NCBI RefSeq assembly: GCF_016056295.1
Contig: NZ_JAECZB010000096.1
Location: 145,456 to 195,055 of the forward strand
Reading direction: 5' to 3'
Source of the DNA: Atlanticothrix silvestris CENA357
Lineage (GTDB): Bacteria > Cyanobacteriota > Cyanobacteriia > Cyanobacteriales > Nostocaceae
Length of the DNA: 49,600 nt
A model generated the notes under the pieces. The model did not search any database and was not told the origin of the DNA. It saw only the letters and a program-made list of their open reading frames with translations. Made by a program: the position numbers and the translations under genes. Within the stretch, counting starts at the first letter, position 1; every line of letters begins with the position of its first letter. Shown here piece by piece: positions 17,962 to 26,624 of this stretch.

Positions 17962-18209
17962 AGTTTTTCCAAACCATCCATTTCTGTAATACTAAATTCA
18001 TTATTAATAGTGGTAATTTCTGTTTGTATATCTAAATCACTAGACATTGCAACTAGTTGTTCATTCATATATTTAACATCATTGAATTTATTTAATATTT
18101 GCTTTTTTTCTTGAACTTGTTTTTCGATACGTTTTAATAGCCATTCTAGTTCTTCTAAGGACAAAACACGTAAGTCATGCTCTATTTTTAATACATTGGG
18201 TGAGTTCAT
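17958..18209 (-). CDS. Putative antitoxin of the MazF pair
   Basis: An 83-residue, helical, charged protein encoded directly upstream of mazF with a 4-base overlap. It contains a Leu/Glu-rich helix, LSLEELEWLLKRIEKQVQEK, and an acidic C-terminus that could wrap the toxin. There is no recognised AbrB or ribbon-helix-helix motif, so the DNA-binding class is unclear. The antitoxin role is inferred from gene order, size and overlap. Confidence 0.7.
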   Translation of the reverse strand: MNSPNVLKIEHDLRVLSLEELEWLLKRIEKQVQEKKQILNKFNDVKYMNEQLVAMSSDLDIQTEITTINNEFSITEMDGLEKL

Positions 18210-18274
18210 AATTGCTTATCTACTTTCCAAAGGTCGTGATATATATTTTAAATATCTTTTTTAGACGATATCTA

Positions 18275-20263
18275 CTACCAAAAATATTTATTTTCTATCA
18301 CTGTTGTTTGGCGGGTGGAGGAATCGTATTTGAGGAGATATTCACGGGCGATCGCTTCATTTTCTCGCAGTGTTTCCACTTCTTTTTTGCCAATCTCAGT
18401 ATCCGTAGATAACAAAATCACTTGATGACTGGCAGATGGGAAGTAACGTTCAACTAAGTTGCTGCGGTGAGAGGAGTCTAGTCTACCTAGCGGGGTATCG
18501 ATTGCTACTGGGAGGCGGTGTCCGGAGACTTTGGCTAAACCCCAGAGAAAGGCGATCGCAAGTAATTGTTTTTCGCCAGCAGATAAACGATGTTTAGGGA
18601 CGGGTTTACCATTTAAATCGTAAAGCAAAAGGCTAAAAGTCTTAGTATCAATAGTGATGCGATGCACTAAGTCTGATTTGTGGAGGAGATAAAGGAAGCA
18701 ATTTTTAACTTCTTCCTCTAATTTATTGAGTTTTCGCAGAGTTAATTTTTCCCGAAAAATCTTGAGTGTGTCTTGAACTTTCGCTGCTGAGGTAATAATA
18801 TGTTCACTATTTTTATGTTTAATATTTTCTACTGTATATTCACTTAATTCTTTTTTCGACTTAGCAATAATAGTTTCTAATTCAGCTAAACGACGGCGGA
18901 TTGTTTCGTAATTTGCTTTAGCTTCAACGACTTGATTTTGTGCCGCTTCTAGTGCTTGACGCAGCTTTGTATAATCTTCTGGTGCTGCTGCTGTTTGTAC
19001 TTGCCTTTCTAGAGTATGAATTTCTTCTTCTTTATTTTTGAGAATAGCTAATTTATCTTTTGCAGAAAGTTTAGAATTTTGTAAGTGATATATAAGATTA
19101 TCTAGTTGACTTAAAGTTTCATCATCAGCTAATAACCAATGTGCTTCCGTCTGGAGAGTTTTGGCATATAAATTATCTACATCTTGGATTAAAAATGATT
19201 GGATTTTTTCAACTTGTATCGAAGAAATTTCTACTTGATTTAACCAAGTGAGTAAACGCTGATCTCGTTCAATTAACAAATCTTTAGAAATTTGTACCTG
19301 TTGATAGCGAAATTCTTTTTCGCCCTGTGCTTGCACCTGAGTAAGCAAGTCAGGAATTAATGCTAGAGGTAAAACATCAGCTGCTAACTCACACATCGAC
19401 TGACGTACTTGTTCAATTTCCGCAGTTTTTGTATTTTGCTGTAGTTCTAGTTGATTGCGTTCTGCTGCAATCTTCCCACCTTCAGAAATGAATTTATCAA
19501 AAGCTTCTTGCTGCTTTTGTTCTAACTCTTCTACCTGATTTTTGAGAATTTCTACTTTCTCTTCTGTGGTTTGATAATCTTCTTGTTGTTGGGTTAACCT
19601 AGTTTCAATTTCCTCTAAGTTGGCTAAATCCTTACTATTACCAACTTCTTTAAGTTTACGGTTAACTAAGATATCTAAATCAACTGCTAAACGATCTGCT
19701 AACTCTAGCCCTAAAAGTCCGCGAATTGCGTCTACTACAACTGGTGGTGGTGTTTCCTGTTCTGCAAGTTCTTTAACTTGTTCACCATCAAAGAGAAATA
19801 AGTTAGAAATACCTAATGGGAGTAGATTTTCAATATATTCATCCCAGATATTAACTAAAGCATCAGGCCATGTATCACTGTCACCTAAAATGCCTAATGT
19901 ATCTTTACCGTCTTTAGGATTTTTTGTCCAACTACGGACAACACGGTATTTTATTGGTTTATCGTTTTCAATATGTTCAAAAAGTAATTCAATCCGGGTG
20001 TCTGCAACTGGATCAATTTTGTTGTTAACACATTGATTGAGAAAATCGCTATAACTTAAATTACCACGGGTAGAACATTGGGCGCGTGGGCCATAAAGGG
20101 CGAGACGAATGGCGTCCATAAGTGTAGTTTTTCCGCCGCCATTCATCCCACCTAATAAGATGATTGGATGTGAGTTTTCCTCATTAATTTTTGGGTTAAG
20201 ATTGATTACCTGTTTCCCACTGTAGGGGCCAAAGTTTTGTAAAACGAGTTCAAGAAATATCAT
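18275..20263 (-). CDS. dndD: DNA sulfur modification protein DndD (SMC/Rad50-like ATPase)
   Basis: A 662-residue ATPase. The Walker A is at about residues 38-47 (GGMNGGGKTT), followed by IRLALYGPRA. A long coiled coil spans about 200-520. The C-terminus has the ABC signature LSAGEKQLLAIAF and Walker B region LPVAIDTPLGRLDSSHRSN, with a switch His in LLSTDTEI context. DndD supplies ATP hydrolysis in the DndCDE complex, possibly nicking or opening DNA for sulfur insertion. A REP-flanked transposase gene lies between it and dndC. Confidence 0.93.
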   Translation of the reverse strand: MIFLELVLQNFGPYSGKQVINLNPKINEENSHPIILLGGMNGGGKTTLMDAIRLALYGPRAQCSTRGNLSYSDFLNQCVNNKIDPVADTRIELLFEHIENDKPIKYRVVRSWTKNPKDGKDTLGILGDSDTWPDALVNIWDEYIENLLPLGISNLFLFDGEQVKELAEQETPPPVVVDAIRGLLGLELADRLAVDLDILVNRKLKEVGNSKDLANLEEIETRLTQQQEDYQTTEEKVEILKNQVEELEQKQQEAFDKFISEGGKIAAERNQLELQQNTKTAEIEQVRQSMCELAADVLPLALIPDLLTQVQAQGEKEFRYQQVQISKDLLIERDQRLLTWLNQVEISSIQVEKIQSFLIQDVDNLYAKTLQTEAHWLLADDETLSQLDNLIYHLQNSKLSAKDKLAILKNKEEEIHTLERQVQTAAAPEDYTKLRQALEAAQNQVVEAKANYETIRRRLAELETIIAKSKKELSEYTVENIKHKNSEHIITSAAKVQDTLKIFREKLTLRKLNKLEEEVKNCFLYLLHKSDLVHRITIDTKTFSLLLYDLNGKPVPKHRLSAGEKQLLAIAFLWGLAKVSGHRLPVAIDTPLGRLDSSHRSNLVERYFPSASHQVILLSTDTEIGKKEVETLRENEAIAREYLLKYDSSTRQTTVIENKYFW

Positions 20264-20288
20264 TTATCTGATTGTGAGTTTATTAAAA

Positions 20289-20392
20289 TACTGGGCGAAT
20301 GGAATGCATGGTTACGCAGGCAAAATTTATAAGATACCGGGCGAATAGAATTCGCGGCTACACAGGCGAAACCCACCTTCGTGGGTTTAAGA
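20289..20392 (+). repeat. REP-like repeats left of the transposase gene
   Basis: Two copies in the same direction: a degenerate one (CTGGGCGAATGGAATGCATG, about 20291-20325) and a good one (GGGCGAATAGAATTCGCGGC, about 20339-20388) that continues with CTACACAGGC and the hairpin AACCCACCTTCGTGGGTTT. They lie just past the 3' end of the minus-strand RAYT gene. Confidence 0.7.
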
Positions 20393-20410
20393 AATTCATA
20401 GTTTGTTGGT

Positions 20411-20824
20411 TTACTTGGGAGTTAGTTTCCAATTGGGAATAAGTGATTTTTGGTTATGGTGGATAGCTTGGTTTCTGATGTAATTGGCTATATTATCAAT
20501 AGCATCATGACTAACTGTAAAAGCTCCATAGTTACCTTGCCATTTAAAAAACTCAACTGGCTTGATTTCGTGGGTGATGAAATGGGACAAACTTCCCTTA
20601 ATTTGTTTAACCAATTCAGAGATACTGATGGTTGGCGGAAAACCCGTTAGCAGATGGACATGATCTTCAATACCACCAATCGCAATTACGGTACACTTTA
20701 ACTGTTCAGATTCCCGAATAATTGCCCCGTAAACTTCCTTCTGAATATCAGGTGTAATTAGGGGCAATCTATCCCAGGTTGCCCAAACATAAGGCAAATA
20801 CAATTGTGTAAAACTTGCTCTCAT
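20411..20824 (-). CDS. REP-associated tyrosine transposase (RAYT, IS200/IS605-like Y1)
   Basis: A 137-residue Y1 single-strand transposase-like protein. The HUH pair is H55-V-H57 in IEDHVHLLTGF, and the likely nucleophile is Y115 in NIANYIRNQ. Such proteins cut and join single-stranded DNA at hairpins. It is full length for the family and all catalytic residues are present. Inverted REP-like sequences flank it on both sides, the classic RAYT arrangement. It interrupts the dnd operon between dndC and dndD, in the same direction as both. Confidence 0.85.
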   Translation of the reverse strand: MRASFTQLYLPYVWATWDRLPLITPDIQKEVYGAIIRESEQLKCTVIAIGGIEDHVHLLTGFPPTISISELVKQIKGSLSHFITHEIKPVEFFKWQGNYGAFTVSHDAIDNIANYIRNQAIHHNQKSLIPNWKLTPK

Positions 20825-20828
20825 TTCT

Positions 20829-20884
20829 CTTTAACCCGCGCAGGCGGGTTTCGTCTGTGTAGCCGCGATTTCCAATCGCTTGGT
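20829..20884 (-). repeat. REP-like repeat right of the transposase gene, inverted
   Basis: The reverse complement reads ATCGCGGCTACACAGACGAA followed by the hairpin ACCCGCCTGCGCGGGT. It matches the left-hand copy at 20339-20388 in opposite orientation, with compensated changes in the hairpin. It lies just before the RAYT start codon. Confidence 0.72.
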
Positions 20885-20903
20885 ATTATATTATTCTTAA
20901 TTC

Positions 20904-22556
20904 TTATAAATCTTTCTTCTTAAATTTCATACTTGCCCAAGTTACCTGTTCATTACTTTCACTTTCACCTTCATCTACTTCATTGATTGCTGTAACATCG
21001 CCCAAAGTCATTTGCTTGACTTTTGCAATATCACCTTGACTAACTGCTTCGCTTAATTCGCGTTTCAAACGAGCATTTTTAATCGCATCTTCTGGAGAAC
21101 GGGAACTCGTATTAAAACATTTTTCTAGGGTTTCGTATATTCCCACGCGACGAGTTTTTTTACGATACTGGCGTTCTGTATCTAACAATTTCGCCATGAG
21201 TTCCAAGTGCATTGCGTCACCTTCACAGATTTCTTCTAATACTATCCATTCATCACGACCTAGTAGACTATAGTCTGCACCAGGACGCGGGTCTTGAAAT
21301 TCTTCGCCAGTCACTTCTTGATAAATCCGGGGTAAGCTATCATCAAATTCGTGTTTGTCTTCTAGCCAAATGCGGCGAATTTCGCTCATTTCTTCAAGAG
21401 TAATTAGGGTGATTTTACCCATATTTTTGGGTGCTGTACAACGAGTTTTAGTTTGCGCTTCTAGCACTTTTCTTAGCCAATGTTCGCGCCAATACTTAGT
21501 ATAGGGGCCATGAATTGGTTCAACGGATATTTCACCATCTAAATTACGTTCAAAAAGTTGGACTTCTCCCCAGATGCGACGGAAGTCTCTTTTATCGCGG
21601 TCATCTCTAATATCTAATTCATTGCGAATATCTAATAGAGGCTGCATCCATTCTTTCTCTTCATCATTTTGAATCATTGCCTCCATTGATTTATCTTTAT
21701 TAACAATTGTGCAAACCCAGCAACCAAACCGAGAATCACCACAGCTAGGAGTAGAGGTATCAACAACTAGAGGACATTCATTATCTGCTGTTGCGCCTCG
21801 ATACATGATGAACAAATCTTTATTACTATATCCCCAAGGATTTTGCCACTGATTTAGGTAAATCCAAACTTCGTCAGTACGCCAGTCTTCGATAGGACTA
21901 TAAATTAAAGAATTAGGTAAGCTTGCACTATGGTAAAGCAGAGATGTCGGTGAACCTGAATCAGAAATAAGACGATCTTTTAGACTACCTGCTTGATGTT
22001 TTTCCATTGAGATAGCACGCTTAATGCTTTCAGCTTTGCGCGTACCTAAAACAAGAATAACTTCCCCATTTACTCTAACCACATCACGGATAAAGTGATT
22101 AGAAGGATGAATTTTTAGACGGTCTGTACACCAACGGAATTTTCCTCGCGGTGTTGGATAACCTTTACCAATCAAGCTTACCCAGAATGTCTCTTTGATT
22201 TCTGGGTGTAATAAATGTGGCTCAATGGGCATTTTCTGTTCTTGAGCAGCAATCTTCATCCTTTCTAAGGATTTGCGTACCCAAACAGAGACTACAGGAT
22301 TTTCTACTAATGTGTCAGTTGTAATAACATGAATAGTCTTTTTTCGCTTTTCAACTGGTAGTGCTGCGATCGCATTCCAGATAAGCTGTAAAGTGGCAGT
22401 ACTATCTTTACCACCGGAATAGCCTACTACCCAAGGTATCTGATCTAAACAATACAATTCTTGAATTTCAGTGGTGAGAGCTTGGATGTAGTCCACTAAC
22501 TCTGCTACAGTACGTGTTTGCTGAACTATCTTTTCTGGTTGTTGTGCTGTAGTCAT
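20904..22556 (-). CDS. dndC: DNA sulfur modification protein DndC
   Basis: A 550-residue PAPS-reductase/ATP-pyrophosphatase family protein. The PP-loop is S47-GGKDS-52 in VVGYSGGKDSTATLQ. A Cys motif is seen at C143 (RWCTDRLKIHPSNHF), and a cluster C261, C272, C279, C282 (SCGDSRFGCWVC) probably holds a 4Fe-4S centre. DndC activates DNA and carries sulfur during phosphorothioate formation. The start has a strong AAGGAG ribosome-binding site. No dndA cysteine desulfurase is present here; the sulfur donor must be encoded elsewhere. Confidence 0.94.
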   Translation of the reverse strand: MTTAQQPEKIVQQTRTVAELVDYIQALTTEIQELYCLDQIPWVVGYSGGKDSTATLQLIWNAIAALPVEKRKKTIHVITTDTLVENPVVSVWVRKSLERMKIAAQEQKMPIEPHLLHPEIKETFWVSLIGKGYPTPRGKFRWCTDRLKIHPSNHFIRDVVRVNGEVILVLGTRKAESIKRAISMEKHQAGSLKDRLISDSGSPTSLLYHSASLPNSLIYSPIEDWRTDEVWIYLNQWQNPWGYSNKDLFIMYRGATADNECPLVVDTSTPSCGDSRFGCWVCTIVNKDKSMEAMIQNDEEKEWMQPLLDIRNELDIRDDRDKRDFRRIWGEVQLFERNLDGEISVEPIHGPYTKYWREHWLRKVLEAQTKTRCTAPKNMGKITLITLEEMSEIRRIWLEDKHEFDDSLPRIYQEVTGEEFQDPRPGADYSLLGRDEWIVLEEICEGDAMHLELMAKLLDTERQYRKKTRRVGIYETLEKCFNTSSRSPEDAIKNARLKRELSEAVSQGDIAKVKQMTLGDVTAINEVDEGESESNEQVTWASMKFKKKDL

Positions 22557-22595
22557 TTCTCCTTCTCTCTGGAAACCTGGCGTAATATCGGGTAA

Positions 22596-22650
22596 ATAGG
22601 GCGAATAGAATTCGCGTCTACACAGGCAAAACCCACCTCCGTGGGTGGAA
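22596..22650 (+). repeat. Third REP-like copy, between divergent dndC and dndB
   Basis: GGGCGAATAGAATTCGCGTC followed by TACACAGGC and the hairpin ACCCACCTCCGTGGGT, closely matching the copy at 20339-20388. It lies in the shared promoter region of dndC and the DGQHR gene, away from the transposase gene itself. Confidence 0.7.
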
Positions 22651-22652
22651 AA

Positions 22653-22670
22653 AAAGTTTTTAAAAACTTT
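22653..22670. promoter_or_regulatory. 18-bp perfect palindrome in the dndC-dndB promoter region
   Basis: AAAGTTTTTAAAAACTTT is a perfect palindrome lying 66 bases from the dndB-like start and 97 from the dndC start. DndB proteins are known repressors of dnd operons in other bacteria, so this could be an operator. Being A/T-only, it may also be chance or a curved-DNA element. Confidence 0.4.
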
Positions 22671-22735
22671 ACTACTAATATCTAATTTTTTAGATAATTG
22701 AACTACATAATACTATTCTGTTTTTAAAATTTAAC

Positions 22736-24337
22736 ATGAAAGATAGTGCATCTGACCCAACTGCTGACATCGCTAGAGAATACCTGGAACGAGAAAATAA
22801 AGAAAAACAGGTACTAGCTTTACTCCTAGAGAAGTTTTTAGGGAGAAAAGATCAGATTCTCGTTCAAAAAACCGAGATGGGTGGTACTGAGGCTTATGTT
22901 AGCTCTGTTACACTGGAATGGTTCGCAGGTCGGGTTCACTTTGCCTCTGGCTTACCTTTGTTTCAGAAAAAGTACAATCCTGAAACTCATAATGTCGAGA
23001 TTGACGCAGATAGTATTGATGAAATTCAGCAACGTCCCCTTGATTGGTCACGTCAAGCACCGCTAGTCCAGTATTTAGCGGCTAGAGACAACCATAAGTT
23101 TCCGCCGGTGCTGGTGGTGATAAATCAACCGTGGGTGGATAATCCCAAAGCTGCTGAGTGGGATAGTGAAGGACGCGCTATAAAGTCTACGACTGATTTT
23201 ATACCTCTAGATAAAGACAGTAAGGTAGGTCTGCTAAATATTTCTGAGGATGATGTAACCATTTATGCACTAGATGGACAACATCGACTAATGGGAGTCC
23301 AGGGGTTGATGGAGTTAATCAAAACTCGTAAACTCCAGCGCTATAAAAAAGATAAAGGTGCTGATGACAGTTTTATTACAGTCAATGATTTGATAGAAAA
23401 GTACCAAGTAGACCTTGCTTACTTGCAAAATTTACCCAAAGAAAAAATTGGTATTGAGTTTATATGTGCGGTAGCGGCTGGGGAAACTCGCACCCAGGCG
23501 AAGCGGAGGGTAAGATCAATTTTTGTTCATGTCAACCTGATGGCTGCACCCTTGACTAAAGGTCAGCTAACACAGTTGAATGAAGATGATGGTTTTGCGA
23601 TCGTTGCTAGAAAAATTGCAGTTACACATCCACTATTAGAACAACGACAAGAACGCAATCCCCGCGTCAATTGGAATAGTGCAACAGTAGCTTCCAATTC
23701 TACAGTTTTAACGACTTTGCAAGCTCTGCAAGATATGTCTGAGCGATATTTGGGTCAAAAGTTCCCCCACTGGAAGCCCTTGGAGAAAGGTTTAATTCCC
23801 ATGCGTCCAGAGGATGAAGAACTTGAGCAGGGAATTGAGGAATTTAGAAAGCTATTTGATTATTTGGCGAATCTTCCAAGTTATAAGATTTTAGAACACG
23901 AAGATACACCAGCTTTGCGACGCTTCAGCTTTGAAAAAGATGGAGGTGAAGGAAATATGCTTTTCCGCCCGGTTGCTCAAGTTGCATTAGCGCAAGCTTT
24001 GGGAATTTTAGTGTTTAAAAAAGGTTTTTCCTTAGCAGATATTTTTAAGAAACTGCGGAAGTTTGACCAGCAAGGTGGTTTTAGTGGTATGGAATATCCC
24101 CAATCTCTCTGGTATGGGGTTTTGTATGACCCAAATAAAAAGCGTGTGCAGGTTTCTGGACGAGATTTAGCGGCGAAGTTATTGGTTTATATTCTGGGTG
24201 GAATTCAAGAACAGATGGAACGTGCTGAACTGCGTAAGGCTTTAGCGGATGCTAGGACTGTGGAAGATAAAACTATAGGTTTTGATGGCGAGTTTGTTGA
24301 ACCGAAAGCGGTAGGACTTCCACCTATCCTGAACTAA
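22736..24337 (+). CDS. dndB: DndB-type DGQHR protein
   Basis: A 533-residue protein with the signature ALDGQHRLMGVQGL (D180-R184) and the surrounding DGQHR domain. It is divergent from dndC across a 179-base gap. In Salmonella and Streptomyces DndB represses the dnd operon; the DGQHR fold is nucleotide/DNA-binding related. This protein is longer than the roughly 360-residue enterobacterial DndB, so it may be a relative and not a strict ortholog. A second DGQHR gene of nearly the same length faces it. Confidence 0.78.
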   Translation: MKDSASDPTADIAREYLERENKEKQVLALLLEKFLGRKDQILVQKTEMGGTEAYVSSVTLEWFAGRVHFASGLPLFQKKYNPETHNVEIDADSIDEIQQRPLDWSRQAPLVQYLAARDNHKFPPVLVVINQPWVDNPKAAEWDSEGRAIKSTTDFIPLDKDSKVGLLNISEDDVTIYALDGQHRLMGVQGLMELIKTRKLQRYKKDKGADDSFITVNDLIEKYQVDLAYLQNLPKEKIGIEFICAVAAGETRTQAKRRVRSIFVHVNLMAAPLTKGQLTQLNEDDGFAIVARKIAVTHPLLEQRQERNPRVNWNSATVASNSTVLTTLQALQDMSERYLGQKFPHWKPLEKGLIPMRPEDEELEQGIEEFRKLFDYLANLPSYKILEHEDTPALRRFSFEKDGGEGNMLFRPVAQVALAQALGILVFKKGFSLADIFKKLRKFDQQGGFSGMEYPQSLWYGVLYDPNKKRVQVSGRDLAAKLLVYILGGIQEQMERAELRKALADARTVEDKTIGFDGEFVEPKAVGLPPILN

Positions 24338-24340
24338 GTA

Positions 24341-24390
24341 AGCCTACTGAAGATTAACACAACTCAGCAATTCTTCGGTTACAGTAGGCT
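24341..24390. terminator. Possible bidirectional hairpin between convergent genes
   Basis: A 9-bp inverted repeat, AGCCTACTG / CAGTAGGCT, with a 32-base loop, located between the DndB-type gene and the facing operon. The long loop makes it a weak candidate. Confidence 0.4.
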
Positions 24391-24421
24391 CAAATTAAGT
24401 TCTACTGTGAAAAGTCAATAT

Positions 24422-26034
24422 TTACTCGTTAATTTCACTCTCATCATCCATCTCATCTTCTATTTCATCAAACATTTCTTCATCATTATCTTCATTTCTT
24501 TCATTTGAAAAATTTGTGATCTCATCATCCTCTTTAGACGTACTGTCATCTTCTATAAATTCAACTATAGGCAACTCGACAAAAAACTGTTTTCTCCAAC
24601 TAGCTATCATATCCATAGTCCAATTTACTTCACTATCTACATCTTCACGAGTACTTTTAATCAATTCACGTACTCCATCAGATGTATTAAGAAATATCAT
24701 TCTGAGAAGGTCTATACATTTATCGCCTCCAGAACCAGTTGTAATCATAGTGAGTTTTTCATTAGGCTGTACAATTAAATTTTTCCAATGAGGTGCATTT
24801 CTATCCAAAAAACCTTTGTCATACATCTTACCTATACTTTTAGCAATAGCATCTAAAAGAGATGGAATCCGATATTCAGCCTTAACTCTTAAAATAAATC
24901 GTGAAATAGCAAAAAAAACAATACGTTGCCCAAGGACAGTGTATAGAATATTTGATTCTCTTAACTTTTTAAGTTGCTCTTTTTGAGTAGCTTGTAATTT
25001 AATTTCTTCTGGTTGAGGAGGAACGCTTATACCTAAGTGTTCGAGTTGATAAAGCCAATCCTGGAACGGTTGAAGTTCATAAAAAAACCATTTGAAAATA
25101 TCTCTAGTTCCTATATGATGAATTTTAGGATGAGATTCGTAATAATTCTTCATTGCATTCTCTCTATCAATTGGAGAATTTAAAGTCTTTTTTAAAGCAG
25201 TCTTTTTATAATCTATTAAAATTTCTACAGCGCATTTACTGATTAAATCTATTGTTGTTAAATAAGGGTCAGCCTGTGTTAAATTTGTAGATTTGGATGA
25301 CCATTTTACAATTTTATCTTCTAATACATTTTCTTCTAAAAGTTTTCTAGGAATGAGTGCAGAGAGTTTTGTATCATCCAATAAAAGTTGAGTTTGGCGA
25401 TAATTCGTTTAGCAGTATTATTTATTACTGTAAATATATTACGAGTAGCTTTAATTGCTTCATCCCGTATTGAAACAGTTTCTTCAGAGTATCCAACTCG
25501 ACCTAAATTTCCAAAAACTAAATAGACCACTGGAATATCAAAAGGCTCTTCACAGGTACAACCTTCTAATATCTCTTGGGGAGATAAAGACTGTTTGTCT
25601 ATATGTACATTCCAGTACTTTTTTAAAGACAACAAACGATGTTGACCATCTATAACTATTCGAGAAACACCTTTATATAATTTTAAATTGACCCATTTCT
25701 CAAGAGGTTTACCTTTACTCATAACGTGCGAAAAGTCCCAAAATTCTGTCTGCTCATCTGAGTTAGGAAGAAGAACAATAACTAGAGAATTAAAAAATTT
25801 AATGCCATTTTTTGCTAAATATGCAAAGAGTTCTGTCTCTGCCCTTTTTTCATCTAATTTTCTTTGAACTCTTTCCGAAAAGCCCCATTTCCCCTGAAGT
25901 TCGCCAGCAAATCTAATATTCTCTGCTGCATCACTATGATCAAGAGTTGTAAGAAAGTAACGAACTTCACCAAAAGTACCTGTAATGGCTTTATATTCAA
26001 TAGTTTCTGGTGATTGATCATCTAGTTCTTCCAT
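24422..26034 (-). pseudogene. Second DGQHR (DndB-like) gene, split by a frameshift
   Basis: The first frame (26034 down to 25336) encodes 232 residues with VIDGQHRLLSLKKY (D129-R133) and INNTAKRIIAK, then runs into an unrelated tail and stops. The second frame (down to 24422) carries on with QTQLLLDDTKLSALIPRKLL, the expected continuation. The switch lies at about 25394-25399, where one base seems to be missing (after ATC at 25399-25401, before CAA at 25394-25396). Repaired, the protein would be about 537 residues, like the DndB-type neighbour. It ends in a very acidic tail. It starts 2 bases after the GIY-YIG gene stop. It could be a true pseudogene, a sequencing error, or two cooperating halves. 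Confidence 0.8.
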
Positions 26035-26036
26035 AG

Positions 26037-26597
26037 TTAACTCCTCTGTGTATTAAATTTTGGCTGGCAAAGCTGAATTAGTAAACTTTCAAGTTCCCTA
26101 GCAATATCCTCGGAACAAGGAAAACATAGAAATAGAAATTCATCTTGAGGTCTTAAATTACCATATCTTGCAAAAAAACCATTATCGTTTTCTAAATGTT
26201 GTTTAAATCTTTTTTGTAAACTAGAAGCATAACCAATATAGTCTGGACATTGTAAAATACTGCAAGTTAAAAGAAGCTTTTTAAGATTACGCCTATCTTT
26301 TGGCATAGATACACTTCTGATGAAGCTATGCATATTATCTGATAAGGTAACTGGTTTTCCACATGTATCTATTGTGAATTTTTTTCTGGCATCGTCTTCA
26401 ATAAATTTGGTTGTGAATACAGTTTGACTAATCCGTTCATTAATAGCAGTAGCTAAATTATTTTCTGCAAAATCAAATGCATGGTAAAAAGCATATATTC
26501 CCGTTCTATCTGGAATATCATAGATTGCAGAAATAGTTGCTGTAGCTACTATAAAATTTTGAAAAAAATCATCATGTATTGTTTCTTGTATTGCCAT
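26037..26597 (-). CDS. GIY-YIG endonuclease-like protein of the Dnd island
   Basis: A 186-residue protein with the GIY-YIG elements: GIY at 33-35 (RTGIYAFYHAF), YIG at 120-122 (CPDYIGYASSLQKRFKQHLE, catalytic Arg R130), a Glu at 168 or 170 (RELESLLIQL) and Asn 182 (PKFN). In ordinary members GIY and YIG are about 10-15 residues apart; here about 85 residues are inserted. The catalytic set therefore looks complete in an unusual scaffold. It lies 27 bases after Dnd-associated protein 4 and 2 bases before the second DGQHR gene. It could be the cutting subunit of a restriction partner to Dnd. Confidence 0.72.
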   Translation of the reverse strand: MAIQETIHDDFFQNFIVATATISAIYDIPDRTGIYAFYHAFDFAENNLATAINERISQTVFTTKFIEDDARKKFTIDTCGKPVTLSDNMHSFIRSVSMPKDRRNLKKLLLTCSILQCPDYIGYASSLQKRFKQHLENDNGFFARYGNLRPQDEFLFLCFPCSEDIARELESLLIQLCQPKFNTQRS

Positions 26598-26624
26598 ATA
26601 AACTAAATATCTTTATCACATTTT

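Noticed and set aside
19620-20036. 138-codon plus-strand frame inside dndD
   Set aside because: Antisense to the conserved ATPase; Ser/Lys-rich chance sequence.
25380-25410. Programmed -1 frameshifting in the second DGQHR gene
   Set aside because: No X-XXY-YYZ slippery site is in phase at the junction; one missing base explains the shift more simply.
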